Shown in pieces: positions 16,506 to 24,502 of a stretch of 64,000 nt of DNA; position 1 is the first letter of the stretch, and every line of letters starts with the position of its first letter. Location of the stretch: positions 50,013-114,012 of the forward strand of contig CAWHKS010000022.1 in the NCBI GenBank assembly GCA_963829955.1, given 5' to 3'. Under the pieces are notes generated by a model. It was not told the origin of the DNA. It saw only the letters and a program-made list of their open reading frames with translations, and did no database searches. Both the position numbers and the translations under genes were made by a program. The stretch is from DASTFY01 sp963829955. Its GTDB lineage: Bacteria > Actinomycetota > Acidimicrobiia > Acidimicrobiales > Ilumatobacteraceae.

Positions 16506-18252
16506 ATGGTGGCGCGGGTCGTCCCCGACGTCACCGGCCTCGACAAGGAGTTCGACTACCTGGTCCCCGACGCGCTCCGCGACGCGGTGGCGGTCGGAAC
16601 GATGGTGCGCGTGCCGTTGGCCGGCCGGCGAGTCGGCGGCTGGGTGGTGGCGCTGGACCCGTCCGACGCCGCGGTGGCGGCCGAGCGGCTGCGTCCGCTG
16701 GCCAAGGTCACAGGCCACGGCCCGCCGGCCGACCTGGTTGACCTGGCCCGGTGGGCGTCGTGGCGCTGGGCGGCGGGCCGGTTGCGGCCCCTGCTGCGGG
16801 CGGCCTCCCCTCCAGGAGCGGTGCGGGTCCTTCCATCACCGGCGCGATCGGGAGCATCGCCCGGACCGGCCGACGCCTCGGCCGCCGCGCCTGCTGGCCG
16901 CAGGGGGAGGGGTCCTGCGTCGTCCGCCGGCATCGGACCCGGTCCCCATGCTCATGCCCGCGGCAGCGCTCGGCCCGACATTGGTCGTCGTTCCCGGAGT
17001 CGACGACGCACGCGTGCTCGGGGTCCGGCTGCGGCGAGCGGGCCTGACGGTGGCGGTGGTGCCCCGGGACTGGGCGGCCGCGGCCGGCGGGGTCGACGTG
17101 GTCATCGGGCCGCGGCTGGCCGCGTGGGCGCCGGTGCCGGACCTGGCCGCCGTCGTGGTCCTGGACGAGCAGGACGAGGCGCTCCAGGAGGAGCGCGTCC
17201 CCACCTGGCACGCGCGCGACGTCGCGATCGAACGGGCCCGCCGGAGCGGGGTGCCCTGCCTGCTCGTGTCACCCGTCCCGAGCCTCGCCGGCCTGCAGGC
17301 ACTCGGGGGCGGCGGCCGCCCGGTCGCACTACCCAGCCGCAACGACGAACGGGCGGGCTGGCCCATCCTGGAGATCGTCGACCGGTCCCGTGACGAGCCG
17401 TGGAAGCAGTCGCTGCTGTCCAGCCGGCTGCTCCAGTACGCCCGGGATCCGGGCTGCGTCGTCGTGTGCGTGCTGAACGCCCCCGGCCGGGCCCGCCGGC
17501 TGGCCTGCCGGTCGTGCCGGGCCCTGCAGCGGTGCGAGCGGTGCCAGGCCGCCGTCGCCCAGACCCGCGATGGCCAGCTGCGCTGTGCCCGCTGCGGGCT
17601 GGAACGGCCCGTCGTGTGCCAGGCCTGCGGCGCTTCGGCCCTCGTGTCGCTCCGGCCGGGCGTAACGGCATTGGCGGAACAGGTGGGCGCGGCGGCCGGC
17701 CGGCCCGCCGTCGAGGTCACGGGTGAGGACGCCGGCGGGCCCGAGCCGTCGGCGACTCTCTTCGTCGGTACGGAAGCGGTGCTCCACCGGGTGCCCCGGG
17801 CCGATGTCGTCGCCTTCCTGGACTTCGACGACGAGCTGCTGGCGCCGCGGTTCCGGGCCGACGAGCAGGCGCTGAACCTCCTCGCCCGCGCGGCCCGCCT
17901 CGCCGGCCCGCGGGCGGACGGCGGGCGGGTGCTCGTGCAGACTCGCCTGCCCCGCCACGAGGTTCTGGATGCCGTGCTCCACGCCGACCCCGGCCGGCTG
18001 GTGGGCGCCGCGCTCGCCCGGCGGGCAGAGCTGGAGCTGCCACCGACCCGCGCCCTCGCCGTCCTGTCCGGTGCGGGCGCCGAGGAGCTGGCCACCGCGC
18101 TGCGGACGGCGGATGCCGTGGGCGTCAACGGTCCGGCCGACGGTCGCTACCTGGTCCGGGCTGCAGACGCGGCCGCCCTGGCCGACGCACTGGCCGCCGT
18201 GCCCCGCCCCGCCGCCCGCGTGCGCATCGAGGTCGACCCGCCCCGCGTGTGA
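16506..18252 (+). CDS. priA: primosomal protein PriA, helicase-inactive actinobacterial form (apparent frameshift)
   Basis: Replication-restart protein. The N-terminal part (16506 to about 16850), with VARVVPDVTGLDKEFDYLVPD and VRVPLAGRRVGGWVV, is the 3'-DNA-binding domain. The rest is in the next frame, so one extra base lies near 16,800-16,880. The second part carries the eight zinc cysteines (CRSCRALQRCERC, then CARCG and CQACG), but no Walker A, and the DEAH-type motif is degenerate (VVLDEQDEALQEER). Loss of helicase motifs is known for actinobacterial PriA, which probably acts as a structural factor. Corrected length is 581 residues. A CTG overlapping the metK stop is in frame but less likely than the ATG. 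Confidence 0.8.
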
Positions 18253-18301
18253 CCGCGGCGGCGGGACGCAACCTGACCCGAACAGGTCGGAGGCGTTCGG
18301 C

Positions 18302-18895
18302 TCAGTTGCCGGGATCCGCAACGAATCCAGAATAGTTCGCGGTCAGGCGCTGGGGGGGTGGGCGGACGTCGAGGAGGCGGTAGCCCTGGTGGGAGGCGCG
18401 GCGCACGACGGTGAAGCCTTGCTCGGCCAACCACCGGGCCAGCGAGTCGGAGCCCAGGTGCTTGTGGACCACCAGGTGCGCGGTGCCCCCAGGGGTGAGG
18501 CGGGCCAGCCACCGCAGGAGCAGCGCGTGGAGCGCCACCTTCCCGATGCGGATCGGCGGGTTGCTCCAGATCGCCGCGAACCGAACATCGTCCGGCACGT
18601 CGTCGGGTGCCGCCACCCGCACGTTGGCCAGTCCGATGTCGCGTGTGTTCCGCGCGCAGAGGTCGCGGGCCCGCTCGTTGACGTCGACTGCCCACACGAC
18701 CGCGTCCGGGTTGCGTCGGGCCAGCACGACGGCGATCGGCCCGTAGCCGCAGCCGAGGTCGAGCACCGCACTGTCGGGCACGATCTGCTCGCCCCGGCGC
18801 AGCAACGTGTCCGTCCCCGCGTCCAGCCGGCGGCCGGCGAACACCCCTCGATCGGTGGTCAGCTCGAGGTCGAGGTCGGGGAGCCGCACTCTCAC
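18302..18895 (-). CDS. class I SAM-dependent methyltransferase, RsmC-like
   Basis: A 197-residue Rossmann methyltransferase. VLDLGCGYGPIAVVLAR is the AdoMet-binding glycine loop (motif I), AVDVNERA follows it, and WSNPPIRIGK is the NPP(Y/F) type catalytic loop of enzymes that methylate guanine or adenine N atoms; the layout matches the C-terminal half of RsmC/RlmG (16S G1207-type). The N-terminal inactive domain of long RsmC is absent, as in other Actinomycetota. It is antisense to its neighbours and convergent with priA. GTG start. The exact target is not known. Confidence 0.8.
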   Translation of the reverse strand: MRVRLPDLDLELTTDRGVFAGRRLDAGTDTLLRRGEQIVPDSAVLDLGCGYGPIAVVLARRNPDAVVWAVDVNERARDLCARNTRDIGLANVRVAAPDDVPDDVRFAAIWSNPPIRIGKVALHALLLRWLARLTPGGTAHLVVHKHLGSDSLARWLAEQGFTVVRRASHQGYRLLDVRPPPQRLTANYSGFVADPGN

Positions 18896-18984
18896 CGTGC
18901 CCTCGTCGGACCGGGCGTCGGGCCGGGCCGGCGAAGTACTGCTGACCCACGGTCCCCCAGGGTAGGGGCGGTATCGTGATCGTC

Positions 18985-19515
18985 GTGCCCCGCGAGATCC
19001 GAGTCTTCGGCGACCCCGTGCTCAAGACCGCGGCGGCCGAGGTCGTGGACATCGACGGCAAGCTCGTCCGGCTGGCCGATGAGATGCTCGAGGTCATGTA
19101 CGAGGCGCCCGGCCTCGGGCTGGCGGCGACGCAGATCGGCGTCCAGAAGCAGCTGTTCGTCTACGACGTCGGCGACGGCCCGATGACCCTCGTCAACCCG
19201 GTCATCAAGGAGAGCCGGGGGGAGTGGGTGTACGACGAGGGCTGCCTCTCCATTCCCCACCTCTACGTCGAGATGGTGCGCCCGAAGGAGGTCCTGCTGT
19301 CCGGCTGGGACCTGGACGGCAACGAGGTGGAGATCGAGGCCGATGAGCTGCTGGCCCGCCTCTTCCAGCACGAGCTGGATCACCTGCAGGGCGTGCTGAT
19401 GTTCGACCGCATGACGCCGGACCAGCGGCGGGAGGCGCTCCGCGAGTACCGGCGCCTACGGGAAGAGCCGCCGGCGACGAGCCCGGCACCCAAGCGTCGC
19501 CTCCGCCTGAGCTGA
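18985..19515 (+). CDS. def: peptide deformylase
   Basis: Removes the formyl group from nascent proteins. The three hallmarks are present: GLGLAATQIG, EGCLSIP with the metal cysteine, and QHELDHLQGVL with the two metal histidines and catalytic glutamate. The GTG at 18985 lies 7 bases after TATCGT (18972-18977), pointing to a leaderless message; an in-frame GTG at 18976 overlaps that hexamer and is less likely. It is paired with fmt, the enzyme that adds the formyl group to initiator tRNA. Confidence 0.94.
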   Translation: MPREIRVFGDPVLKTAAAEVVDIDGKLVRLADEMLEVMYEAPGLGLAATQIGVQKQLFVYDVGDGPMTLVNPVIKESRGEWVYDEGCLSIPHLYVEMVRPKEVLLSGWDLDGNEVEIEADELLARLFQHELDHLQGVLMFDRMTPDQRREALREYRRLREEPPATSPAPKRRLRLS

Positions 19516-19526
19516 GCGAGCCTCCC

Positions 19527-20414
19527 GTGGCGCTGGCCGCCGTCCCTCCCGAGCCGCGGCGCCTCGTCTACCTCGGGACGCCCGCGATGGCCGTCGCGCC
19601 GCTGCGTGCTCTGTTGGCCGATGGCTGGGACATCGTCGCGGTCGTCACGCGGGCCGATGCCAGGCGGGGGCGGGGCAACAGTCTCTCCGCCAGCCCGGTC
19701 AAGGCGGCAGCCGAGGAGCTGGGGCTGCTGGTGGTGCACCGCGTCGAGGAGGTGGTCGACCTCGATGCTGACCTGGGCGTGGTGGTGGCCTACGGCGCGC
19801 TCGTCCGGCGCCCGGTTCTCGAACGCCTGCCCATGGTCAACCTGCACTTCTCGCTCCTGCCCCGGTGGCGGGGCGCGGCGCCGGTGGAGCGGGCCCTGCT
19901 GGCCGGGGACGACGAGACCGGTGTCTGCTTGATGCAGCTCGAGGAGGGCCTCGACACCGGCCCGGTGTTCGCCTGCCGAACTGTGCCCATCGGACCCCGC
20001 ACGACGGCGGCCGCGCTCAGGACGGAACTGGTCGCCACGGGCACGGACCTGCTGGTCGATTCGCTGCGGGCGGGGTTGCGCGATCCCGAGCCCCAGCAGG
20101 GCGAGCCGTCGTACGCCCACAAGCTGGACGCGGCCGAGCTCCAGCTCGACTGGGAGCAGCCGGCAGCCGTGCTCGACCGGGTCGTCCGCGTCGGCGGGGC
20201 GTGGACCACGGTCCGGGGTCGGCGCCTGAAGGTCCTGGACGCGGAGGTGGGGGATCGTCCGGGTGAGCCCGGTGTCCTCGACGGGGTGGAGGTCGGGACG
20301 GGCGACGGGTCACTCCGCCTGCGTACGGTGCAGGCCGAGGGAAAAGGGCCGATGAGCGCCGAGGCCTGGGCGAACGGGGCCCGGCTGGCTCCGCACGAAC
20401 GCCTCGGCGCCTGA
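19527..20414 (+). CDS. fmt: methionyl-tRNA formyltransferase
   Basis: Formylates Met-tRNA(fMet) with 10-formyl-tetrahydrofolate. The 295-residue protein has the N-terminal Rossmann domain with VYLGTPAMAVAPLRAL, the catalytic NLHFSLLPRWRGAAPVERA block, and the C-terminal OB-like tRNA-binding domain from about residue 200. A def-fmt pair is nearly universal. GTG start 11 bases after def. Confidence 0.95.
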   Translation: MALAAVPPEPRRLVYLGTPAMAVAPLRALLADGWDIVAVVTRADARRGRGNSLSASPVKAAAEELGLLVVHRVEEVVDLDADLGVVVAYGALVRRPVLERLPMVNLHFSLLPRWRGAAPVERALLAGDDETGVCLMQLEEGLDTGPVFACRTVPIGPRTTAAALRTELVATGTDLLVDSLRAGLRDPEPQQGEPSYAHKLDAAELQLDWEQPAAVLDRVVRVGGAWTTVRGRRLKVLDAEVGDRPGEPGVLDGVEVGTGDGSLRLRTVQAEGKGPMSAEAWANGARLAPHERLGA

Positions 20415-20450
20415 CGCCGGGCGCGAGGCGGGGCCGGTACGGTCCGGCCC

Positions 20451-20942
20451 ATGAGCGACGCACCCTCGGGGTCAGGTCTCGCCGCCAAGGTTCTCACCGT
20501 GTCCGACGGCGTGGTCCACGGCACCCGTGAGGACCGCAGCGGCGTGGCGCTCGTCGAGCGGCTCACCGCCGAGGGTTACACCGTGGTCGACCATCGCGTT
20601 GTGGCCGACGGCGAGGAGTCCGTGGCCGCCGCGCTGACGGAGCTGTGCGACGGCTTCGCCGGCGTGGTCGTGTCGACCGGGGGCACGGGCTTCACCCCTC
20701 GGGACCTGACCCCGGAGGGCACCCGCCGTGTCATCGAGCGGGAGGCGCCCGGTCTGGCCGAGGCCATGCGCCTCGTGAGCCCGCTGGGTCGCCTTTCGCG
20801 CGGGATCGCAGGTATCCGCGGGGGAGCGGTCATCCTCAACACGCCCGGCTCGCCGAAGGGTTGCGTCGAGCAGCTCGAGGCCATCCTCGACGTCCTCCCG
20901 CACGCCCTGCGGCTGCTGGCGGAAACCCCCACGGATCACTGA
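20451..20942 (+). CDS. mog: molybdopterin adenylyltransferase-like protein (MogA/MoaB family)
   Basis: Activates molybdopterin by adenylylation before metal insertion. The 163-residue MoCF-domain protein shows KVLTVSDGVVHGTREDRSG, STGGTGFTPRDLTPEGT (the molybdopterin-binding loop) and GSPKGCVEQLE near the end. TACGGT ends 7 bases before the ATG and no ribosome-binding site is seen, so the transcript is probably leaderless. No other molybdenum cofactor gene is nearby. MogA and MoaB cannot be separated from sequence alone. Confidence 0.88.
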   Translation: MSDAPSGSGLAAKVLTVSDGVVHGTREDRSGVALVERLTAEGYTVVDHRVVADGEESVAAALTELCDGFAGVVVSTGGTGFTPRDLTPEGTRRVIEREAPGLAEAMRLVSPLGRLSRGIAGIRGGAVILNTPGSPKGCVEQLEAILDVLPHALRLLAETPTDH

Positions 20943-20968
20943 GGGACCCCCTCGTAGACTGGGCGATC

Positions 20969-21844
20969 GTGCTCCGACTCGTGCTGCCCAAGGGCTCGCT
21001 GGAGCGGGCGACGTTGGAGCTGTTCGAGGCCGCCGACCTGGCCGTGACCCGGTCGTCGACCGTTGACTACAAGGCCGGCATCGACGATCCCCGCGTCAGC
21101 GAGGTGCGCATCCTGCGGCCCCAGGAGATCCCGTCGTACGTGGCCGAGGGGCTCTTCGACCTGGGCATCACCGGCCGCGACTGGGTGGAGGAGACCGCCA
21201 GCCCGGTGGTCAGCCTCGGCGAGCTGCGCTACTCCAAGGCGACCACCAACCCCGTGCGGGTCGTGGTGGCGGTGGCCCAGGACTCGCCGGCCGAGAAGGT
21301 GGACGACCTGCCCCAGGGGCTGCGCGTCTCCACGGAGTACCCGCAGCTCACGGCCCGCTTCTTCGCCGATCGGGGTATCGAGGCCGACGTGCGGCTGTCC
21401 TACGGCGCCAGCGAGGCCAAGATCCCCGACATCGCCGACTGCATCGTCGACATCACCGAGACCGGGCGGGCGCTGCGGGCCGCCGGACTGCGGATCATCG
21501 ACACCATCCTCGTCAGCTACACCGAGGTCGTCGCCAACGCCGAGTCCCATGCCGATCCCGCCAAGTGCCACGCCATGGGCCAGCTCATGACGCTCCTGAA
21601 CGGCACGCTCGAGGCCCGGGACAAGGTCCTGGTCAAGCTCAACGTGAGCCGCGCGGACTTCGAGCGGGTGCTGCCGCTGGTGCCGGCGCTCAAGGCCCCG
21701 ACGGTGTCGGAGCTGGCCGGGGACGGCGGCTACGCCATCGAGACGGTGGTGCCCAAGAACCAGATCAACGTCCTGATCCCCGCCCTCAAGGACGCCGGCG
21801 CCACCGGGATCCTCGAGCTGCCGATCTCCAAGATCATCCACTGA
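20969..21844 (+). CDS. hisG: ATP phosphoribosyltransferase, long form
   Basis: First step of histidine synthesis. RLVLPKGSLE at the N-terminus, DLGITGRDWVEE, and the PRPP loop DIADCIVDITETGRALRAAGL are present. At 291 residues it is the long form with a C-terminal ACT-like regulatory domain that binds histidine, so it needs no HisZ. GTG at 20969 lies 8 bases after TAGACT (20955-20960), suggesting a leaderless transcript. No other his gene is nearby. Confidence 0.95.
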   Translation: MLRLVLPKGSLERATLELFEAADLAVTRSSTVDYKAGIDDPRVSEVRILRPQEIPSYVAEGLFDLGITGRDWVEETASPVVSLGELRYSKATTNPVRVVVAVAQDSPAEKVDDLPQGLRVSTEYPQLTARFFADRGIEADVRLSYGASEAKIPDIADCIVDITETGRALRAAGLRIIDTILVSYTEVVANAESHADPAKCHAMGQLMTLLNGTLEARDKVLVKLNVSRADFERVLPLVPALKAPTVSELAGDGGYAIETVVPKNQINVLIPALKDAGATGILELPISKIIH

Positions 21845-22053
21845 TGCGCGGTCGGGTGACGGAGTTCGACGAGGCCCGCGGCCTCGGCACGATCACCGCC
21901 GAGGACGGGCAGAGCTACCCGTTCCACTGCACCCAGCTCACCGACGGCTCCCGCCTAGTCGACACCGGCCAGGCCGTGCGCTTCGACCCGCTGCCCAAGC
22001 TGGGGCGGTACGAGGCCGGCACCATCGACAAGCTGGCTCCCGGCACGGCGTGA
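21844..22053 (+). CDS. small cold-shock-domain-like protein
   Basis: A 69-residue protein starting with an ATG that overlaps the hisG stop (TGATG). MRGRVTEFDEARGLGTITAEDG follows the opening strands of the cold-shock OB fold (GxVxxFDxxxGxGxI), and SYPFHCTQL resembles the RNP-2-type strand with F and H in place. The DGQAVRFDP segment fits the later strands. Probably a nucleic-acid-binding protein; role unknown. Coupling to hisG is conserved only in part of the phylum as far as I recall, so I draw no function from it. Confidence 0.7.
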   Translation: MRGRVTEFDEARGLGTITAEDGQSYPFHCTQLTDGSRLVDTGQAVRFDPLPKLGRYEAGTIDKLAPGTA

Positions 22054-22147
22054 GCGAGCTCAGCGAGCGACGGCGTGCCCGGCGCGCGAGCGTCAGCGAG
22101 CCGGCGGGTGATGGGGTCCGGGGGCGCAGCCCCCGAGAGACGCTGGC
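22054..22147 (+). repeat. intercistronic repeat, copy A
   Basis: Fills the gap from the stop of the cold-shock-like gene to the start of the alkyltransferase-like gene. The core from about 22096 to 22138 matches 32849-32892 almost base for base (GATGGGGTCCGGGGGCGCAG and flanks) and contains a GGGGGC-GCA-GCCCCC hairpin. Both copies have GAGCGAG-rich flanks and sit between two co-directional genes. Confidence 0.7.
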
Positions 22148-22497
22148 GTGAGCGAGCTCGAGGACCGCGTCCTGGAGGTGCTCCGGGCCCTCGTGCCCGG
22201 GGAGGTCGTCAGCTACGGCGACGTGGCCGAGGACGCCGGCCTTCCGGGTCGGGCGCGGGCGGTGGGGCACCTCCTGGCCACAACGTCCGTGGAGGTGCCG
22301 TGGTGGCGGGTGGTCACGTCGAACGGGCGTCTGATCCCAGGGCACGAGGCCAGGCAGGCCGAGCGGCTGCGGGCGGAGGGCGCGCGGATCGCCTCCGGGC
22401 GGGTGGTCGAGGCTCCCCTGGGGCGTTTCAGCCGGCGGGAGAGTCCGTGGCCTCCGGAGCCTCCGGGGGGCGTTCGGGCCGTCGGCCGCGCCCTTGA
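22148..22497 (+). CDS. alkyltransferase-like (ATL/MGMT DNA-binding-domain) protein
   Basis: EDRVLEVLRALVPGEVVSYGDVAEDAGLPGRARAVG is the winged-helix DNA-binding domain of O6-alkylguanine transferases, with the arginine-finger type helix. The active-site PCHRV becomes VPWWRVVTSNG: the cysteine is replaced by tryptophan, as in ATL proteins, which flag O6-alkylguanine for excision repair. As printed, the frame runs on to 22900. One extra G in the run at 22465-22470 would end it at 22497 (116 residues), so the end depends on that homopolymer. Confidence 0.75.
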
Positions 22498-22891
22498 TCT
22501 GAACGAAGGCCAGGCGGATCTGGGCCAGCGCGTCGCGCAGCGTGTCGATGTCGGGCCCCAAGCGGTCCCCGAGGCCTTCGACGAGGCACGCGAAGGCGTC
22601 GATGGCCAGGGCCGCGCTGACCAGGTTGGGCGGGGAGGAGGAGAGGTGGATGGCGCCAAGCTCGTACAGGCCCATGGCGTGGTTGAGCACGACGATCTCG
22701 GGCGGGGCCTCCGCCAACCTGGCCCGGGCCTCGTTGATCTCGGCGTCGATCTCGGCCCGCAAGGCCTCCTCGTCGGGATCCCCCGGCCCGGCCAAGCGCT
22801 CGTCGGCGGGCGCGGCCGCCGTCGGGGCGGGGGCTGCGGGGTCGGCGCGGCCGACACGGTGCTCGCCATCGGGTGTCCAGAGGCTGCTCAC
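22428..22891 (-). CDS. DUF1844-like protein (apparent frameshift at a C run)
   Basis: Starts with GTG (SSLWTPDGEHRV), which follows TAGGTT by 7 bases on the minus strand, a leaderless layout. The conserved part is VVLNHAMGLYELGAIHLSSSPP, LVSAALAIDAFACLVEGLGDRL and ALAQIRLAFVQI, which I recognise as the DUF1844 pattern. The printed frame runs through the opposite gene to 21938; one more base in the run at 22465-22470 gives a natural end at 22428 (154 residues). The same correction also ends the ATL gene. Function unknown; it is usually found next to infC in this group, as far as I recall. Confidence 0.65.
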
Positions 22892-23135
22892 GTCCGCTAA
22901 CCTACCGGGGACAATTCAACTCCAAGAGGGGAAGAGTCACCGCCCGGGTGCAGCTTCGGTTGCCCGCCGGACGGCGATGGCAACCCCCACCCGGCCACCC
23001 GGAGCTCCGCGAGGGGCTCGGCGTGAGCCCGGGTCGATGCTCGAAGGGCGCCCGGAAGCGGCTCCGCGGCGGACATCGGACCGGGCTGGCGCGACGGTGG
23101 TCACCGACCTATCCGTTTCCCGGGAGGAACAGCCC
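22892..23135 (+). promoter_or_regulatory. infC leader region
   Basis: 244 bases between the DUF1844-type gene and the proposed ATT start of infC. TAACCT near 22898 could be a -10 for infC, overlapping the divergent promoter of the minus-strand gene. The region is GC-rich with several possible hairpins; leaders of infC-rpmI-rplT operons often hold an L20-binding autoregulatory structure, but I cannot confirm one by eye. Confidence 0.35.
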
Positions 23136-23852
23136 ATTGCGCAGGAGCGACCGGCCATAGCCACGGCCAACGAGCACCGGATCAACGACCGTATCCGCGC
23201 CCGTGAGGTCCGCCTCATCAGCCAAGACGGCCAGCAGGTCGGCATCGTGCCCCTGCCGGACGCGTTGCGGATGGCTCAGGAGAGCGATCTGGACCTGGTG
23301 GAGGTGGCGCCCCTCGCCACTCCGCCCGTCTGCCGGATCATGGACTTCCGGAAGTGGCAGTACGAGGAGAAGCAGCGGGCCAAGGAGTCCCGCCGGAAGG
23401 CGTCCAACGTCTCGGTCAAGGAGATGAAGTACCGGCCGAAGATCGGCATCGGGGACTTCGACACCAAGACCCGGAAGGTGGCCGAGTTCCTCTCCGAGGG
23501 CCACAAGGTCAAGGTCACGATCATGTTCAGAGGCCGAGAGGTGTTCCACCCCGAGCTGGGGGCCAAGATCCTCGACCAGATCGCCGAGCAGGTCACGGAG
23601 GTCGGCAAGGTCGAGACGCAAGGCCGCCTCGACGGACGGAACATGACGATGGTCCTGGCGCCGGACAAGAAGCGCTCCACCCCTCGCAAGCACGACGACC
23701 GCGGTGCCCAGGCCGCCGAGCAGCCCGCCGACCAGCTCAGCGCCGAAAGCGTCCCGTCCGCGGCCGAAGCCGTCCCGGCCCAGGCCGTGACCACCCCGGC
23801 CGTGACCGCCCCGCAGCCCGCAGCCGTCAGCACCGACACCCCCAGCGCCTGA
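23136..23852 (+). CDS. infC: translation initiation factor IF-3, ATT start
   Basis: Promotes correct start-codon selection and subunit dissociation. The N domain (NEHRINDRIRAREVRLI, LVEVAPLATPPVCRIMDF), the lysine-rich linker and the C domain (EMKYRPKIGIGDFDTKTRKV, TIMFRGREVFHPELG, GKVETQGRLDGRNMTMVL) are complete, followed by an Ala/Pro-rich tail of about 50 residues. The best start is ATT at 23136: GGGAGGA lies 8 bases before it, while upstream in-frame ATG/GTG codons lack such a site. infC is known for AUU starts, which let IF-3 repress its own translation. Length from ATT is 238 residues. Confidence 0.92.
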   Translation: MAQERPAIATANEHRINDRIRAREVRLISQDGQQVGIVPLPDALRMAQESDLDLVEVAPLATPPVCRIMDFRKWQYEEKQRAKESRRKASNVSVKEMKYRPKIGIGDFDTKTRKVAEFLSEGHKVKVTIMFRGREVFHPELGAKILDQIAEQVTEVGKVETQGRLDGRNMTMVLAPDKKRSTPRKHDDRGAQAAEQPADQLSAESVPSAAEAVPAQAVTTPAVTAPQPAAVSTDTPSA

Positions 23853-23904
23853 TCCACGGCCTCCCACTCGGCCGGGGAGCCGGCCGACATCGAAGGAAAG
23901 ACCC

Positions 23905-24102
23905 ATGCCGAAGATGAAGACGAGCAAGACCGCGGCCAAGCGGTTCAAGAAGACCGGGAGCGGCAAGCTCCAGCGGCAGCAGGCGATGCGCCAGCACCTG
24001 TTCGAGAAGAAGCCGTCCACCCGCACGCGCCGCCTCGACGGCAACGTCGACGTCCATCCGTCGGACGTGAAGCGGATCAAGCGCCTGCTGGGCGAGTGCT
24101 GA
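23905..24102 (+). CDS. rpmI: 50S ribosomal protein L35
   Basis: 65 residues, highly basic: PKMKTSKTAAKRFKKTGSGK at the N-terminus and LDGNVDVHPSDVKRIKRLL at the end are the family pattern. Ribosome-binding site GAAGGAAAG. Middle gene of infC-rpmI-rplT. Confidence 0.97.
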   Translation: MPKMKTSKTAAKRFKKTGSGKLQRQQAMRQHLFEKKPSTRTRRLDGNVDVHPSDVKRIKRLLGEC

Positions 24103-24136
24103 ACGAGTGAGCTGAACGGAGAGGAAGGACAAGCAC

Positions 24137-24502
24137 ATGGCACGGGTCAAGCGCGCCGTCGGGTCGAGGAAGCACCGCCGTCAGGTCCTCGAGCGGGCCA
24201 AGGGGTACTACGGGAACAAGAGCCGTTCGTTCCGGGCGGCCAACGAGCAGGTGATGCGGTCCGGGCAGTACGCGTTCCGGGACCGCCGGGCCCGCAAGGG
24301 TGAGTTCCGGCGGCTGTGGATCCAGCGCATCAACGCCGCCTGCCGGGAGAACGGCATCAGCTACAGCCGCTTCATCGCCGGGCTCCACGCCTCCGGCGTC
24401 GAGGTCGACCGCAAGGTGCTGGCCGACCTGGCCGTGAGCGATCCCAACGCCTTCCGGGCGTTGGTGGGCGCCGCCCAGGGCGGCCTCGAGAAGGCTTCCT
24501 GA
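24137..24502 (+). CDS. rplT: 50S ribosomal protein L20
   Basis: 121 residues, needed for early 50S assembly and a translational autorepressor in several bacteria. ARVKRAVGSRKHRRQVLERAKGYYG, RRLWIQRINAACRENGISYSRF and DRKVLADLAV are diagnostic. Ribosome-binding site GGAGAGGAAGG. The stop TGA forms CTGA with a possible CTG start of the next gene. Confidence 0.97.
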   Translation: MARVKRAVGSRKHRRQVLERAKGYYGNKSRSFRAANEQVMRSGQYAFRDRRARKGEFRRLWIQRINAACRENGISYSRFIAGLHASGVEVDRKVLADLAVSDPNAFRALVGAAQGGLEKAS

